A stretch of 64,000 bases of DNA from Hydrogenophilales bacterium (GTDB taxonomy: Bacteria > Pseudomonadota > Gammaproteobacteria > Burkholderiales > Thiobacillaceae), in the NCBI GenBank assembly GCA_016719465.1, contig JADJYY010000006.1, forward strand, positions 31,238-95,237, given 5' to 3'. The translations under genes were made by a program, and so were the position numbers. The notes beneath the pieces were generated by a model, which had not been told where the DNA came from, made no database searches, and saw nothing but the letters and a program-made list of their open reading frames with translations. Shown here one piece after another: positions 48,486 to 57,272 of the stretch. How positions within the stretch are numbered: position 1 is the stretch's first letter; each line of letters begins with the position of its first letter.

Positions 48486-49715
48486 TCACGGCATGACTCC
48501 CAGGGCTTGCAACAGGCGGGAGACGGACGCGTCCCGGGCGATTCGCAGCCGGCTGGCGGCGGCCTCGGCCTCCAGGGCGGCGGCGCGGGTCCGCAACAGG
48601 GTGGCCAGGTCCGATTCGCCCAGGGCGAAGGCCTTCTCCGCCAGGGCCAGGTTGTCGGCGATCAGGGCCTGGCGTTCCCGCGTCAGGTCGAGCTGGCGTT
48701 CGGCCATTTCGACCTGATGCCGCGCGCCCTCCGCTTCCCGCTCCAGGGCCAGCCGGGCCAGGGCCAGCTCGGCGTCGGCCCGGACGGCGTCGGCCCTGGC
48801 GGCTGAATCGGCCTGGCGCACGCGGGCGTCGGCGCTGAGGGGGATGGTCAGCTTGATGCCCAGGCTGTTGCCGTAGGAATCATTGGCGTCCGAGCGTTCC
48901 CGCAGCACGCGCATGGCCAGTTCCGGCGCGTCCCGGCGGGTTTCGCCGGCCATCTTCAGCCTGGCATGGGCAAGCCGGGCGGCGGCGCCCAGGGCGGCAA
49001 GTTGTGGATGGTCGCCCTGTTGGCCGTGTTCGTCCTTGCCCGAGTCGGGGCGGACGGGCAAGGGCGCTTCCGCTTCCAGCCGGGCCGGGGCGGGCGCGCC
49101 GGTCAGCTTGCGCCAGGCCAGCTCCGCCCGCGCCAGGGCCGCTTCCGCTTCCAGGGTTTCCGTTTCCGCCGCCAGCCGTTCGTTGCCGGCCAGGTTGGCG
49201 TCCACCCGGGCCAGGTCGCCCGCGCGGTAGCGCCGCGCCACGTCCGACTCCAGGGCGCGGGCGCCGGCCAGGCGGCGCTGGGCCAGGTCCCGCGTCGCGC
49301 GGGCGGCGGCCAGGGCCCACCAGGCCTCGCGCACCTCGCCGGCCAGTTGCAGGCGCCGGGCCTGGCGCTGGGCGGCCACCTCGGCCAGACCGGCATCGGC
49401 CTCCGCCCCCCGCGCCAGTTTCTGGCCCGGCAGCCACAGGGGAACCGCCAGTTCGACTTCCCATTCCCGCTTGCCCCGGTCGTTGCCCACCTGATCACTC
49501 AGGCCGGACAGGGACACGGCGGCCGGCCCCGGCGTCACGGCGGCGGCCAATTGGGCCCGGGCGCGGGCCTCCTCCTCCAGCGCCGGATCGGCGCCGGCCT
49601 GGGGATGACGGGCCCAGGCCTGCTCCAGGGCGACGGCCAGGGGGCCGGCCCGGACAGGCGGGCTGGCAAGCTGGCCGAGCAGGAGGGCAAGCAGCAGGGC
49701 GATCGAGGCTTTCAT
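48486..49715 (-). CDS. Outer-membrane efflux protein (TolC/CusC-like)
   Basis: This outer-membrane channel of the metal efflux system has 409 residues. A signal peptide (MKASIALLLALLLGQLASPP, cut near VRA) is followed by long alpha-helical, Ala/Arg/Glu-rich segments and two OEP repeats (near residues 60-230 and 250-400), with beta strands such as WEVELAVPLWLPG and NSLGIKLTIPLS. There is no lipobox Cys. It is the first gene of the leftward operon, and its stop overlaps the next start as GTGA. The upstream gap carries a palindrome likely bound by the divergent regulator. Confidence 0.9.
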   Translation of the reverse strand: MKASIALLLALLLGQLASPPVRAGPLAVALEQAWARHPQAGADPALEEEARARAQLAAAVTPGPAAVSLSGLSDQVGNDRGKREWEVELAVPLWLPGQKLARGAEADAGLAEVAAQRQARRLQLAGEVREAWWALAAARATRDLAQRRLAGARALESDVARRYRAGDLARVDANLAGNERLAAETETLEAEAALARAELAWRKLTGAPAPARLEAEAPLPVRPDSGKDEHGQQGDHPQLAALGAAARLAHARLKMAGETRRDAPELAMRVLRERSDANDSYGNSLGIKLTIPLSADARVRQADSAARADAVRADAELALARLALEREAEGARHQVEMAERQLDLTRERQALIADNLALAEKAFALGESDLATLLRTRAAALEAEAAASRLRIARDASVSRLLQALGVMP

Positions 49716-49781
49716 CACGGCATTCCGCGTTGGATGGACGCGATCCTGCGCGCGGCGGGACGACACCCGCCTGACGCCCGC

Positions 49782-49797
49782 ATTACAAATGTGTAAT
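49782..49797. promoter_or_regulatory. Operator palindrome of the metal efflux locus
   Basis: ATTACA-AATG-TGTAAT is a perfect 6+6 inverted repeat between the divergent efflux operon and its two-component genes. CusR/CopR/IrlR-type regulators bind closely related palindromes. It starts 67 bases upstream of the channel gene and ends 84 bases before the regulator gene. Confidence 0.7.
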
Positions 49798-49880
49798 CCG
49801 GCCCGCCGCTGGTGATGTCGGGCACGGCGCGGGCACAATGGGCCCGTGCTGATTTCCCCGGGGACCATTGGGACCAAGCG

Positions 49881-50555
49881 ATGAAGATCCTGATCGTCGA
49901 GGACGAGCCCAAGACGGGCGATTACCTGAAGCAGGGCCTCACCGAGGCCGGCCTGCTGGCGGACCTGGCGCGGGACGGCCCGGACGGCCTGCATCTGGCC
50001 AGCACGGGGCACTATGACCTGGTCATCCTGGACGTGATGTTGCCGGGCCTGGACGGCTGGCAGGTGCTGTCCCGGCTGCGCCAGGCCGGCCGGGACATGC
50101 CGGTGCTGTTCCTGACCGCCCGCGACCAGGTGGACGACCGGGTGCGGGGGCTGGAACTGGGGGCCGACGATTACCTGGTCAAGCCCTTCGCCTTCGCCGA
50201 GCTGCTGGCCCGGGTCCGCAGCCTGCTGCGGCGGGGACGCAACGCGCCGGAGTCCGGCGTGCTGACGGTGGCGGATCTGGAGATGGACCTGTTGCGCCGG
50301 CGGGTGCGACGCGGCGGCCAGCGGATCGAACTCACCGCCAAGGAATTCGCCCTGCTGGAACTGCTGCTGCGGCGCCAGGGCGAGGTCCTGCCCCGCTCCC
50401 TCATCGCCTCCCAGGTCTGGGACATGAATTTCGATTCGGACACCAATGTCATCGACGTGGCGGTGCGCCGCCTGCGCGCCAAGGTCGACGACGATTTCGA
50501 GCCCAGGCTGATCCACACCGTGCGCGGCATGGGCTACGTGCTGGAGGAGAAATGA
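49881..50555 (+). CDS. Heavy-metal response regulator, CusR/IrlR-type
   Basis: This 224-residue OmpR-family regulator starts MKILIVEDEPKTGDYLKQGL. It has D51 in LVILDVMLPGLDGW, Thr in VLFLTARDQVDDRV and Lys in YLVKPFAFAELLARV. The winged helix ends with SDTNVIDVAVRRLRAKVDD and the heavy-metal-type finish HTVRGMGYVLEEK. It overlaps the kinase gene by 4 bases and is divergent from the efflux operon, which it presumably controls through the 49782 palindrome. Confidence 0.94.
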   Translation: MKILIVEDEPKTGDYLKQGLTEAGLLADLARDGPDGLHLASTGHYDLVILDVMLPGLDGWQVLSRLRQAGRDMPVLFLTARDQVDDRVRGLELGADDYLVKPFAFAELLARVRSLLRRGRNAPESGVLTVADLEMDLLRRRVRRGGQRIELTAKEFALLELLLRRQGEVLPRSLIASQVWDMNFDSDTNVIDVAVRRLRAKVDDDFEPRLIHTVRGMGYVLEEK

Positions 50556-51913
50556 AAACCCTCTCCCTCACCGCCCGCATCAGCCTGTTGTTCGCCGCCG
50601 GCGCGGCCGCCGTGCTGCTGGGGCTGGGCTGGGTGGTGGAGCGCTCGGTGGAAAGCCACTTCCAGGAGATGGACCGGCACGAGATGGAGGGCAAGCTCAC
50701 CCTGCTGCGCGCGCTGTTCGCCGGGGCGCGGGGCCAGGAGGCCCTGTCCGAGCGCATGGCGGCCGCCCTGGTGGGGCATCATCACCTGTCGGTCACGGTG
50801 CGGGCGGCGGATGGGCGGCGCTGGTTCAGCTATGGCGGGGCGGAATATCCCGCCGACCTGGCGGCCGGCGATGGGCCGGAGGCCACGCGCTGGGCCACCT
50901 GGTCGGCGGCGGGACGGGAATTTCGCGGCCTGTCCGCCCGACTGTCGGACAGCGCCGGCGCCGACAATACCGTGGTGATCGCCCTGGATATTTCCCACCA
51001 TCGCCAGTTCATGGACGACTTCCACCGCGCCCTGGCCATCGCCACCGCCCTGGCCGCCCTGCTGACCGCGGCCCTGGGCTGGGGCGCCACCCGGGCCGGC
51101 TTGGGGCCGTTGCGCCAGGTGACCCAACTGGCCACCCGCCTGTCGGCCAGCCGCCTGGGCGAGCGCCTGCCGGCCAGCGGCGTGCCGGCCGAGATCGACG
51201 CCCTGACCACCGCCTTCAACGCCATGCTGGCCCGCCTGGAGGACTCCTTCCGGCGGCTGTCCGAGTTCTCCTCGGACATCGCCCACGAACTGCGCACACC
51301 CCTGTCCAACCTCATGACCCAGACCCAGGTGGTCCTGACCCGGGCCCGCTCGGCCGAGGAGTATCGGGAGGTGCTGGCCTCGAACATGGAGGAATACGAG
51401 CGCCTGGCGCGCATGATCGGCGACATGCTGTTCCTGGCCCAGGCCGACAACAGCCTGGTGACGCCGCGCAAGGAGGAGGTCGATCTTGCCCGGGAGGTTG
51501 CCCGTCTGCTGGAGTTCTACGAGGCCCTGGCGGCGGAATCCGGCGTGCGCCTGGAGGCGGTGGGCGCGGTCCATGTCGCGGCCGACCGGCTGATGCTGCA
51601 GCGCGCCCTGTCCAACCTGATCTCCAACGCCATCCGCCACACCCGGCGTGGCGGCACGGTCAGCGTGCGCCTGGCCGGGGAGGCCGGCCAGGCCGTGATC
51701 AGCGTCGACAACCCGGGCGAGATCCCCGCCCAACACCTGCCCCGCCTGTTCGACCGTTTCTATACCGGCGACCCCGCCCGCCGCGCCAGCGGCGAGGGCG
51801 CCGGCCTGGGGCTGGCCATCACCCGCTCCATCGTCGCCGCCCACGGGGGTTCCATCACGGCCTCCTCCGAGGCCGGCGTGACCCGCTTCCGCGTCGTGCT
51901 GCCGGCGGCGTGA
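50552..51913 (+). CDS. Heavy-metal sensor histidine kinase, CusS/IrlS-type
   Basis: This 453-residue membrane kinase has a first membrane helix (ISLLFAAGAAAVLLGLGWVV), a periplasmic sensor loop (residues 35-160), a second helix (ALAIATALAALLTAALGW) and HAMP. The H-box is FSSDIAHELRTPLSNLMTQT, followed by NLISNAIRHTRRGG and GEGAGLGLAITRSIVAAHGG. It is the partner of the overlapping regulator. The periplasmic loop is His-rich in part (MAAALVGHHHLSV), consistent with metal sensing. Confidence 0.93.
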   Translation: MKTLSLTARISLLFAAGAAAVLLGLGWVVERSVESHFQEMDRHEMEGKLTLLRALFAGARGQEALSERMAAALVGHHHLSVTVRAADGRRWFSYGGAEYPADLAAGDGPEATRWATWSAAGREFRGLSARLSDSAGADNTVVIALDISHHRQFMDDFHRALAIATALAALLTAALGWGATRAGLGPLRQVTQLATRLSASRLGERLPASGVPAEIDALTTAFNAMLARLEDSFRRLSEFSSDIAHELRTPLSNLMTQTQVVLTRARSAEEYREVLASNMEEYERLARMIGDMLFLAQADNSLVTPRKEEVDLAREVARLLEFYEALAAESGVRLEAVGAVHVAADRLMLQRALSNLISNAIRHTRRGGTVSVRLAGEAGQAVISVDNPGEIPAQHLPRLFDRFYTGDPARRASGEGAGLGLAITRSIVAAHGGSITASSEAGVTRFRVVLPAA

Positions 51914-51931
51914 AGCCCCGGGGCCGGCGGG

Positions 51932-53356
51932 TCAACTGGCCGCCAGCCCGCCGCCGGCCGCGCCATGTTCTTCCAGCAGCCGCAGCGGGGCCGAGGCCTT
52001 GTCCAGGCATTCCCGATACTCCGCCTCCCAGGTGGAGTCGGCGACGATGCCGCCGCCCGCCCAGAACCGCAGGCGACCCTCCGAGGACACCAGGGTGCGG
52101 ATGGCGATGCTGGTGTCCATGTCGCCGTTGAAGCCCAGCCAGCCGATGGCGCCGCAATAGACGCCGCGCCGGTGGGGCTCCAGTTCCTCGATGATCTCCA
52201 TGCTGCGCAGCTTGGGCGCGCCGGTGATGGAACCGCCCGGGAAGGCGGCCCGCAGCAGCGCCACCGCGTCCAGTCCCTCGGCCAGCCGCCCGGTGACGGT
52301 GCTGACCAGGTGGTGCACGGTGGCGAAGCTTTCCAGCTCGAACAGCCCGGGCACCGCCACGGAACCCGGGGCGCAGACCTTGCCCAGGTCGTTGCGCAGC
52401 AGGTCCACGATCATCAGGTTCTCCGCCCGGTCCTTGGCGCTTTCCCGCAGTTCCCGGGCCAGGGTGGCATCCGCCTCGGGGGCGGCGGCCCGGGGCCGGG
52501 TGCCCTTGATAGGCCGGGTTTCCACCCGGCCCCGCCGCACCTCCAGGAAGCGCTCCGGCGACGAGGACAGGATGCGCGCGGCGGGATGGTTGAGATAGGC
52601 CGAATAGGGCGCGGGGTTCAGCCGGCGCAGGGCCCGGTAGCCCGACCAATGATCGCCGGCCACCGGGGCGGCGAAGCGCCGGGCCAGGTTGACCTGGTAG
52701 CAGTCGCCGGCGGCGATGTAGCGCTGGATGCGGGCGAAGGCCCGCCGGTAGGCGGCGGCGTCCAGGTTGCAGGTCACCGGCCCGGTGACCCGGAAGGCTT
52801 GCCGGGACGCGGGCGGGGGCGGCTCGGAAAACAGGGCGAGCAGCGCGTCCCAGTCCGCCGCGGCGCGGGGATCCCGGCCGGCGGAAACCAGCCAGCTCCG
52901 TTGCGCCTCGTGGTCCACCACCACCGCCCAGTCGTAGATGCCCACCGCCATTTCCGGAATGCCTTCCGCGTCCAGGGCGCGAACCGGCAGGCGCTCGATG
53001 CGCCGGGCCAGGTCGTAGGAAAAGTAGCCGATGGCGCCGCCGGCGAAGGGCAGGGGCGTCGCGCGCCCGTCCGCCGCCAGGACCCGGCGCAGCAGCTCGA
53101 AGGGGTCGGCGGGGGACAGGCTGGCGTCGCCCAGGGGACTCGTACCCGAGCGGCGAATCTCGGTCATGCCGCCCCGGGTGACCAGGGTGGCATGGGGTCG
53201 CGCCGCCAGGATGTCCATGCGCCCGGCGGTGGAGTGGGGCCGGCCGCTGTCCAGGAAGACCGCCCAGGGCTCGTCGGCGATGGCCTCGAACAACTCGGCG
53301 CTGTCCGCGAGATAGGGCAGGGGGCTGATGCGGCCGGCGGTGGCTGCCGTGTTCAT
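51932..53356 (-). CDS. pabB: Aminodeoxychorismate synthase component I
   Basis: PabB, with a PabA glutaminase, converts chorismate to aminodeoxychorismate for folate synthesis. The 474-residue protein has AIGYFSYDLARRIERLP, AGDCYQVNLARRF, SSSPERFLEVRRGRVETRPIKG with the PIKGT Lys typical of PabB rather than TrpE, DLLRNDLGKVC, HHLVSTVTGRL and GGSITGAPKLRSMEIIEELE. No PabC fusion. It converges on the kinase gene, 18 bases from its stop. Confidence 0.93.
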   Translation of the reverse strand: MNTAATAGRISPLPYLADSAELFEAIADEPWAVFLDSGRPHSTAGRMDILAARPHATLVTRGGMTEIRRSGTSPLGDASLSPADPFELLRRVLAADGRATPLPFAGGAIGYFSYDLARRIERLPVRALDAEGIPEMAVGIYDWAVVVDHEAQRSWLVSAGRDPRAAADWDALLALFSEPPPPASRQAFRVTGPVTCNLDAAAYRRAFARIQRYIAAGDCYQVNLARRFAAPVAGDHWSGYRALRRLNPAPYSAYLNHPAARILSSSPERFLEVRRGRVETRPIKGTRPRAAAPEADATLARELRESAKDRAENLMIVDLLRNDLGKVCAPGSVAVPGLFELESFATVHHLVSTVTGRLAEGLDAVALLRAAFPGGSITGAPKLRSMEIIEELEPHRRGVYCGAIGWLGFNGDMDTSIAIRTLVSSEGRLRFWAGGGIVADSTWEAEYRECLDKASAPLRLLEEHGAAGGGLAAS

Positions 53357-53396
53357 GACGGTGGGCGTGACTTCATGGGTTGAGGGTGTGGGGGAT

Positions 53397-54011
53397 TCAG
53401 CCCGCCGCCCGGATCTGGGCCCGGGCGTTGCCGATCACCCGCCAGGCGGAGCGCATCAGCAGCAGCGCCAGGATCCCGGCCACCGCCAGGTCCGGCCAGC
53501 CGGAACCGGTGAGCCAGACCCCGCCCGCCGCGACGAACACGGACAGGTTGGCGGCGATGTCGTTGCGGGAGCATTCCCAGACGGAACTCATGTTCACGTC
53601 CTCGTGGCGATGCCGCCAGAGCAGGAACAGGCACAGCCCGTTGGCGGCCAGGCCGATCAGGCTGAACGCGCCCATGATCTCGAACAGGGGAACCCCCGGC
53701 ACGATCAGCCGGTGGACGATCTGCCCGACCACCACGCAGGCCCCCAGGAAGATGAGCGCGCCCTTGAACAGCGCCACCCGCGCCTTCACCGCCGCGCCCC
53801 GGGACACGGCGTACAGGCTCAGGCCGTAGGTGAAGGCATCGCCCAGGTTATCCAGGCTGTCCGACAGCAGCGCGGCGGAATCGCCATGGAGGGCGGCCGC
53901 CGCGATGACGAAGAACATCACCGCGTTGATGGCCAGCACCGCGCGCAGGGTGCCGCGCTGGCGTTCGCGCAGGCGGTCGATGGAACAGCTGTCGTCGCAG
54001 GAGCAGGGCAT
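53397..54011 (-). CDS. Cation diffusion facilitator family transporter
   Basis: This metal/proton antiporter of 204 residues has five to six membrane segments and no long cytoplasmic tail. It starts MPCSCDDSCSIDRLRERQRG, a Cys-rich end that could bind metal. Transport-site acids are in SAALLSDSLDNLGDAFTYG and in MSSVWECSRNDIAANLSVF; HRHEDVN between them is typical. The missing C-terminal domain makes it a short-form CDF. Near the RND locus it extends the metal-handling region. Metal unknown. The start at 54009-54011 is preferred to a longer frame with an unconserved 18-residue leader. Confidence 0.87.
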   Translation of the reverse strand: MPCSCDDSCSIDRLRERQRGTLRAVLAINAVMFFVIAAAALHGDSAALLSDSLDNLGDAFTYGLSLYAVSRGAAVKARVALFKGALIFLGACVVVGQIVHRLIVPGVPLFEIMGAFSLIGLAANGLCLFLLWRHRHEDVNMSSVWECSRNDIAANLSVFVAAGGVWLTGSGWPDLAVAGILALLLMRSAWRVIGNARAQIRAAG

Positions 54012-54136
54012 GGCGGGATTGTATCGCCCGATGACACCGCCGCCGTGGCGGTGAAACCCGGCCAAGGAGGGCGCGGCGAGTTATGCTTTCCTGGCCGCCA
54101 TGTTTCGCGAATCCGTTCTCTTCCCCTTCCTCAAAG

Positions 54137-54607
54137 ATGACCCCCGCCATCAACGCCGCCCGACAGGCCAAGGTGCCCTTCCAGGTCCACGAGTATGCCC
54201 ATGATCCCAAGGCCGAGTCCTACGGCGAGGAGGCGGCGGTAAAGCTCGATCTGCCCCCGGCGCGGGTGTTCAAGACCCTGGTGGTGAGCCTGGACGGCAA
54301 GGAACTGGCGGTGGCGGTGGTGCCGGTGTCCGGCATGCTGGACATGAAGGCCTGCGCGGCGGCCCTCGGAGCGAAGAAGTGCGACATGGCGGAACACAAG
54401 GCGGCGGAGCGCTCCACCGGCTATGTCCTCGGCGGCATCAGCCCCCTGGGGCAGAAGAAGCGGCTGCGCGCGGTGATCGATGCCTCGGCCCGGGGATTCG
54501 ACACCGTGTTCGTGAGCGCCGGACGGCGGGGGCTGGAGATCGAACTGGCGCCGGCCGATCTGGCGCGCCTGACCGGCGGAGTGTTCGCGGCGCTGAGCAG
54601 AGGCTGA
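54137..54607 (+). CDS. ybaK: Cys-tRNA(Pro)/Cys-tRNA(Cys) deacylase YbaK
   Basis: This trans-editing enzyme frees tRNA-Pro wrongly charged with cysteine. The 156-residue protein has VHEYAHDPKAESYGEEAA, VFKTLVVSLDGKELAVAVVP with the key Lys, KAAERSTGYVLGGISPLGQKK and FVSAGRRGLEIELAP, all family marks. The ATG at 54137 is used; no strong ribosome site is seen. It is the last chromosomal gene before tRNA-His. Confidence 0.94.
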   Translation: MTPAINAARQAKVPFQVHEYAHDPKAESYGEEAAVKLDLPPARVFKTLVVSLDGKELAVAVVPVSGMLDMKACAAALGAKKCDMAEHKAAERSTGYVLGGISPLGQKKRLRAVIDASARGFDTVFVSAGRRGLEIELAPADLARLTGGVFAALSRG

Positions 54608-54727
54608 TTCGCCGTCCGCGCTGTGCCAAATACGGGCTGGAGTCTGCCCCGGGATTAGGTATAATCTCGCGCCTTCACGAGCGCCGAGATGAATTCCCAT
54701 CGGGCACGTGACTCCAGGTTTCCCGGT

Positions 54728-54804
54728 GGCGGTGGTAGCTCAGTTGGTAGAGCACTGGATTGTGGCTCCAGGTGTCGTGGGTTCGATTCCCATCCATCGC
54801 CCCA
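54728..54804 (+). tRNA. tRNA-His (anticodon GTG)
   Basis: The extra 5' G at 54728 is followed by acceptor GCGGTGG pairing with CCATCGC. The D-arm is GCTCAGTTGGTAGAGC, the anticodon loop GATTGTGGC gives GTG, and the T-arm is GTGGGTTCGATTCCCAT. The C discriminator and CCA are encoded. TATAAT at 54660-54665 is a possible -10 box. Everything to the right looks foreign, so its 3' end is a likely integration site. Confidence 0.95.
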
Positions 54805-54823
54805 ACATACAAATCAAGCACTT

Positions 54824-54850
54824 AGGCTACCCATTGCGGTGGCCTTTTTG
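54824..54850 (+). terminator. Rho-independent terminator after tRNA-His
   Basis: AGGCTACC, six loop bases, GGTGGCCT, then TTTTT form an 8-bp stem (one G-T pair) with a T-run, 20 bases after the tRNA. From here to 55021 I see no gene. Confidence 0.75.
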
Positions 54851-55021
54851 CTTTATGGGGTCACGATTACGACGGAGTCCGCGTGTCACCCCATCGCCTT
54901 GCCCTGCCTGGGGCATCAGGAAAAACTACCTACGGATGCTACCTTGAACCTACCCTGCCGGGATCGGCATTGGTTCGGTGGGGACGCTGCTTTGCAAACT
55001 CTCCGACTTGCCTTCACGATG

Positions 55022-55807
55022 TTATCGATTGTGGCTTGTGCTTGTGATGACGTTCAAGTAATTGTACGCCATCTTGACTGATGCACTCATCGCATGGTTT
55101 TCGCGAAGCTTGTATCTGGAAAGCGCTGCCAAGATCGCACCTGGTATGACTAATATGCCGACACTAAGCCAAGGGATTCCAAAAATATAAGTTGATATGG
55201 CTGTTGCCAATCCCACGCCTGTGCTAGTTGCAAGCAATACGCCCATTATCACCATCAAGGCACCTGTACCACCAAGACTTGTTCTCGCCAATATGTCTAG
55301 GACATCCTTGAAAGTTTTTCCATCATTAGACATTAGCTCGTCAATGGCACTAAATGTAGATTTGGCGTCAGCATCAACATGTAGAAACTTCTCGTATCGA
55401 GATTTCCATACGCTGAATGTACCCATAAAATAATTTTTAAGTTGTTCTGGATTGTTGCTGGCCATGCCTACAAGCATGTCCAGATTGATATTAAGTTCAT
55501 CTCTTAGCAAACCAATACTGTTTTGCACAAACCGTTTATCTTCAAGTTTTATGTAATTAGACGTGCCAGCCTCATATGACAACATGCTTTGTTGCTTAGA
55601 GCGGATATCACCAAGGGTATTTAGAAATTGATCTCCGAACTCACCTTTGAGCGCCGAAATTATTGAAACCCCTTTTTCTGTCGCATCAAAAGCTCGCTGC
55701 ATTTTCGTTCTCGAACCTTTAGCTGTCAGCAGTTTCTCAAGCACCCCTTTTGCCAAATGGGGTCCAATGCTTGTTCCAAGTAGAGCTAGAATGGCCGATG
55801 CTGACAT
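55022..55807 (-). CDS. Unrecognised protein with two C-terminal membrane helices
   Basis: This 261-residue protein is AT-rich compared with the left of the window. The first 165 residues are polar and helical (KGVLEKLLTAKGSRTKM, FVQNSIGLLRDELNINLDML, FMGTFSVWKSRYEKFLHVD). Then come two membrane segments (TGALMVIMGVLLATSTGVGL and IPWLSVGILVIPGAILAAL) and a short tail. I do not recognise the family. As the first gene after tRNA-His, facing the tRNA and standing alone, it may be cargo of the mobile element. A role such as phage defence is possible but unsupported. The 170 bases before it show no clear feature. Confidence 0.65.
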   Translation of the reverse strand: MSASAILALLGTSIGPHLAKGVLEKLLTAKGSRTKMQRAFDATEKGVSIISALKGEFGDQFLNTLGDIRSKQQSMLSYEAGTSNYIKLEDKRFVQNSIGLLRDELNINLDMLVGMASNNPEQLKNYFMGTFSVWKSRYEKFLHVDADAKSTFSAIDELMSNDGKTFKDVLDILARTSLGGTGALMVIMGVLLATSTGVGLATAISTYIFGIPWLSVGILVIPGAILAALSRYKLRENHAMSASVKMAYNYLNVITSTSHNR

Positions 55808-55977
55808 TTATTATCCTCCCGAAAAGATATCAAGTTGTCTGGTCTTCATTGCACGATTTCAAAAACAAGTCGCTTGGCAATATTTGATGCTTGTTATTCT
55901 ATTGACCAACCATAATGAAAAAGTTTGCACAAATAAGATTATAGTCGTGAATCGTGTATCCTTGCGATTAAATGCAG

Positions 55978-56154
55978 TCATTTCAATGTCCGCACGCCAA
56001 AAACCTTGCGCCACAAAAGGACAATACCCATAACGGCCAGGGCTAGCAACGCCAACGTCAATCCTGCCTTGAGCACGGACACCCAGACCGACATAGCCCC
56101 AAGCTGCACGAAGACGAAAGCCAGACCACTAAGAAGCAAGAATCCCCAGAACAT
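55978..56154 (-). CDS. Small membrane protein, MFW family copy 1
   Basis: A 58-residue protein, MFWGFLLLSGLAFVFVQLGA, then MSVWVSVLKAGLTLALLALA and a Lys/Arg-rich end. It is almost entirely two membrane helices. A good ribosome site GAAAGGAGA lies just upstream. It is clearly related to the protein at 59371-59538 (shared MFWxFLL, QLGAxxVWVxVLK). Function unknown. Confidence 0.7.
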   Translation of the reverse strand: MFWGFLLLSGLAFVFVQLGAMSVWVSVLKAGLTLALLALAVMGIVLLWRKVFGVRTLK

Positions 56155-56206
56155 GGCATCTCCTTTCTGAAAAATTGAGCCATGTGGGCATCCTCCGCCA
56201 CCGCAA

Positions 56207-56298
56207 CGACAGGTCATGTCGTCCTCAGAAATTTTTCTTATCACACTCAACCTACCCCGTCTCGTTGCGTAAGAATACCCGAACGACATCACCTGTCG
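56207..56298. promoter_or_regulatory. Two identical palindromic operators of the WYL regulator
   Basis: CGACA-N5-TGTCG occurs at 56207-56221 and at 56284-56298, both perfect 5+5 palindromes, 77 bases apart, in the gap between the small membrane gene and the WYL regulator gene. The spacers GGTCA and TCACC are nearly reverse complements of each other. They are probably bound by the regulator that follows. Confidence 0.65.
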
Positions 56299-56342
56299 TG
56301 GGCGTGGAGAACAATGAGGCTTGGCCCAATCAAGGAGAAGAC

Positions 56343-57272
56343 ATGAGCACCGGTAACCACGACACCCTGGTCTATCGCCTGGCCCAGATGCTGGTGAAGC
56401 TGAACCAGGGCGAGAAGCTGGACCCCCAGGATTTGGCCGATGAGTTCGGTGTCAACCTGCGCACCATCCAGCGCGACCTCAACGAACGGTTCGCCTACCT
56501 GCCCTTGGAGAAGACCAATGGCCGCTATCACCTCGATCCCACCTTCCTCGGCCAACTGAGCACGCGAGATATCGAGCGGTTCGCTAGCCTCGCCGGTATC
56601 CGGGGATTGTTCCCCTCACTTACTGATGACTTCCTCCGCGACATCTTCGATACCCGTATCCAGGCTGCCTTGCTGGTGAAGGGTCACAGCTATGAAGTGC
56701 TGGCTGGAAAGGAGCATCTGTTTGTCACCCTGGAAAAAGCCATCGTCACCCGCCATCACGTCAGCTTTGACTACCAGAAGGAGGAAGGCCCGAAGCACTA
56801 CGGCAAAGTGGCACCCTTCAAACTGGTCAACCACAAAGGCATCTGGTACCTCGCGGGCCGGGATGTGGACAAGCTCAAGACCTTCTCCTTCACCAAGATC
56901 AGTGACCTGCGCATTCTGGACAGCCAGTTCGATGCTGATCCAGGGGTGGACAAGATGCTGAAGGAAGAAGACGGCATCTGGCTTGGCGAGGACAAGAAGG
57001 AGATCGTGCTGAAGATCGCCAAGGAGGTAGCGGGCTACTTCAAGCGCCGCAAGCTCATCGCCAATCAGGTCATCGAGAAGGAACTGGAGGATGGTGGGCT
57101 GATTGTCTCGGCCAAGGTAGGACACGCAAATCAGGTTCTGCCCATTGTCCGGTACTGGATCCCCCACATCCGCATCATCAGTCCGGAAGGATTGCAGGCG
57201 GAGTTGGAGCATGAACTTGCGCGTTATCTGGATGGATCAGTTGCAAGACAAGGAAAGGAGGTCAGGGCATGA
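56343..57272 (+). CDS. WYL-domain transcriptional regulator
   Basis: This 309-residue regulator has an N-terminal winged helix (LVYRLAQMLVKLNQGEKLDP, DLADEFGVNLRTIQRDLNER), a WYL domain near residues 130-220 (VSFDYQKEEGPKHYGKVAPF, LVNHKGIWYLAGRDVDKLKT) and a C-terminal WCX-like region. WYL proteins sense nucleotides or DNA damage and are frequent in mobile and defence loci. AAGGAG precedes the ATG. Its stop overlaps the next start as ATGA, so it leads a coupled three-gene operon. Two CGACA-N5-TGTCG palindromes upstream suggest autoregulation. Confidence 0.87.
   Translation: MSTGNHDTLVYRLAQMLVKLNQGEKLDPQDLADEFGVNLRTIQRDLNERFAYLPLEKTNGRYHLDPTFLGQLSTRDIERFASLAGIRGLFPSLTDDFLRDIFDTRIQAALLVKGHSYEVLAGKEHLFVTLEKAIVTRHHVSFDYQKEEGPKHYGKVAPFKLVNHKGIWYLAGRDVDKLKTFSFTKISDLRILDSQFDADPGVDKMLKEEDGIWLGEDKKEIVLKIAKEVAGYFKRRKLIANQVIEKELEDGGLIVSAKVGHANQVLPIVRYWIPHIRIISPEGLQAELEHELARYLDGSVARQGKEVRA

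Noticed and set aside
54805..55021. Short frames after tRNA-His
   Set aside because: No ribosome site and no protein-like composition. The region carries only the terminator.
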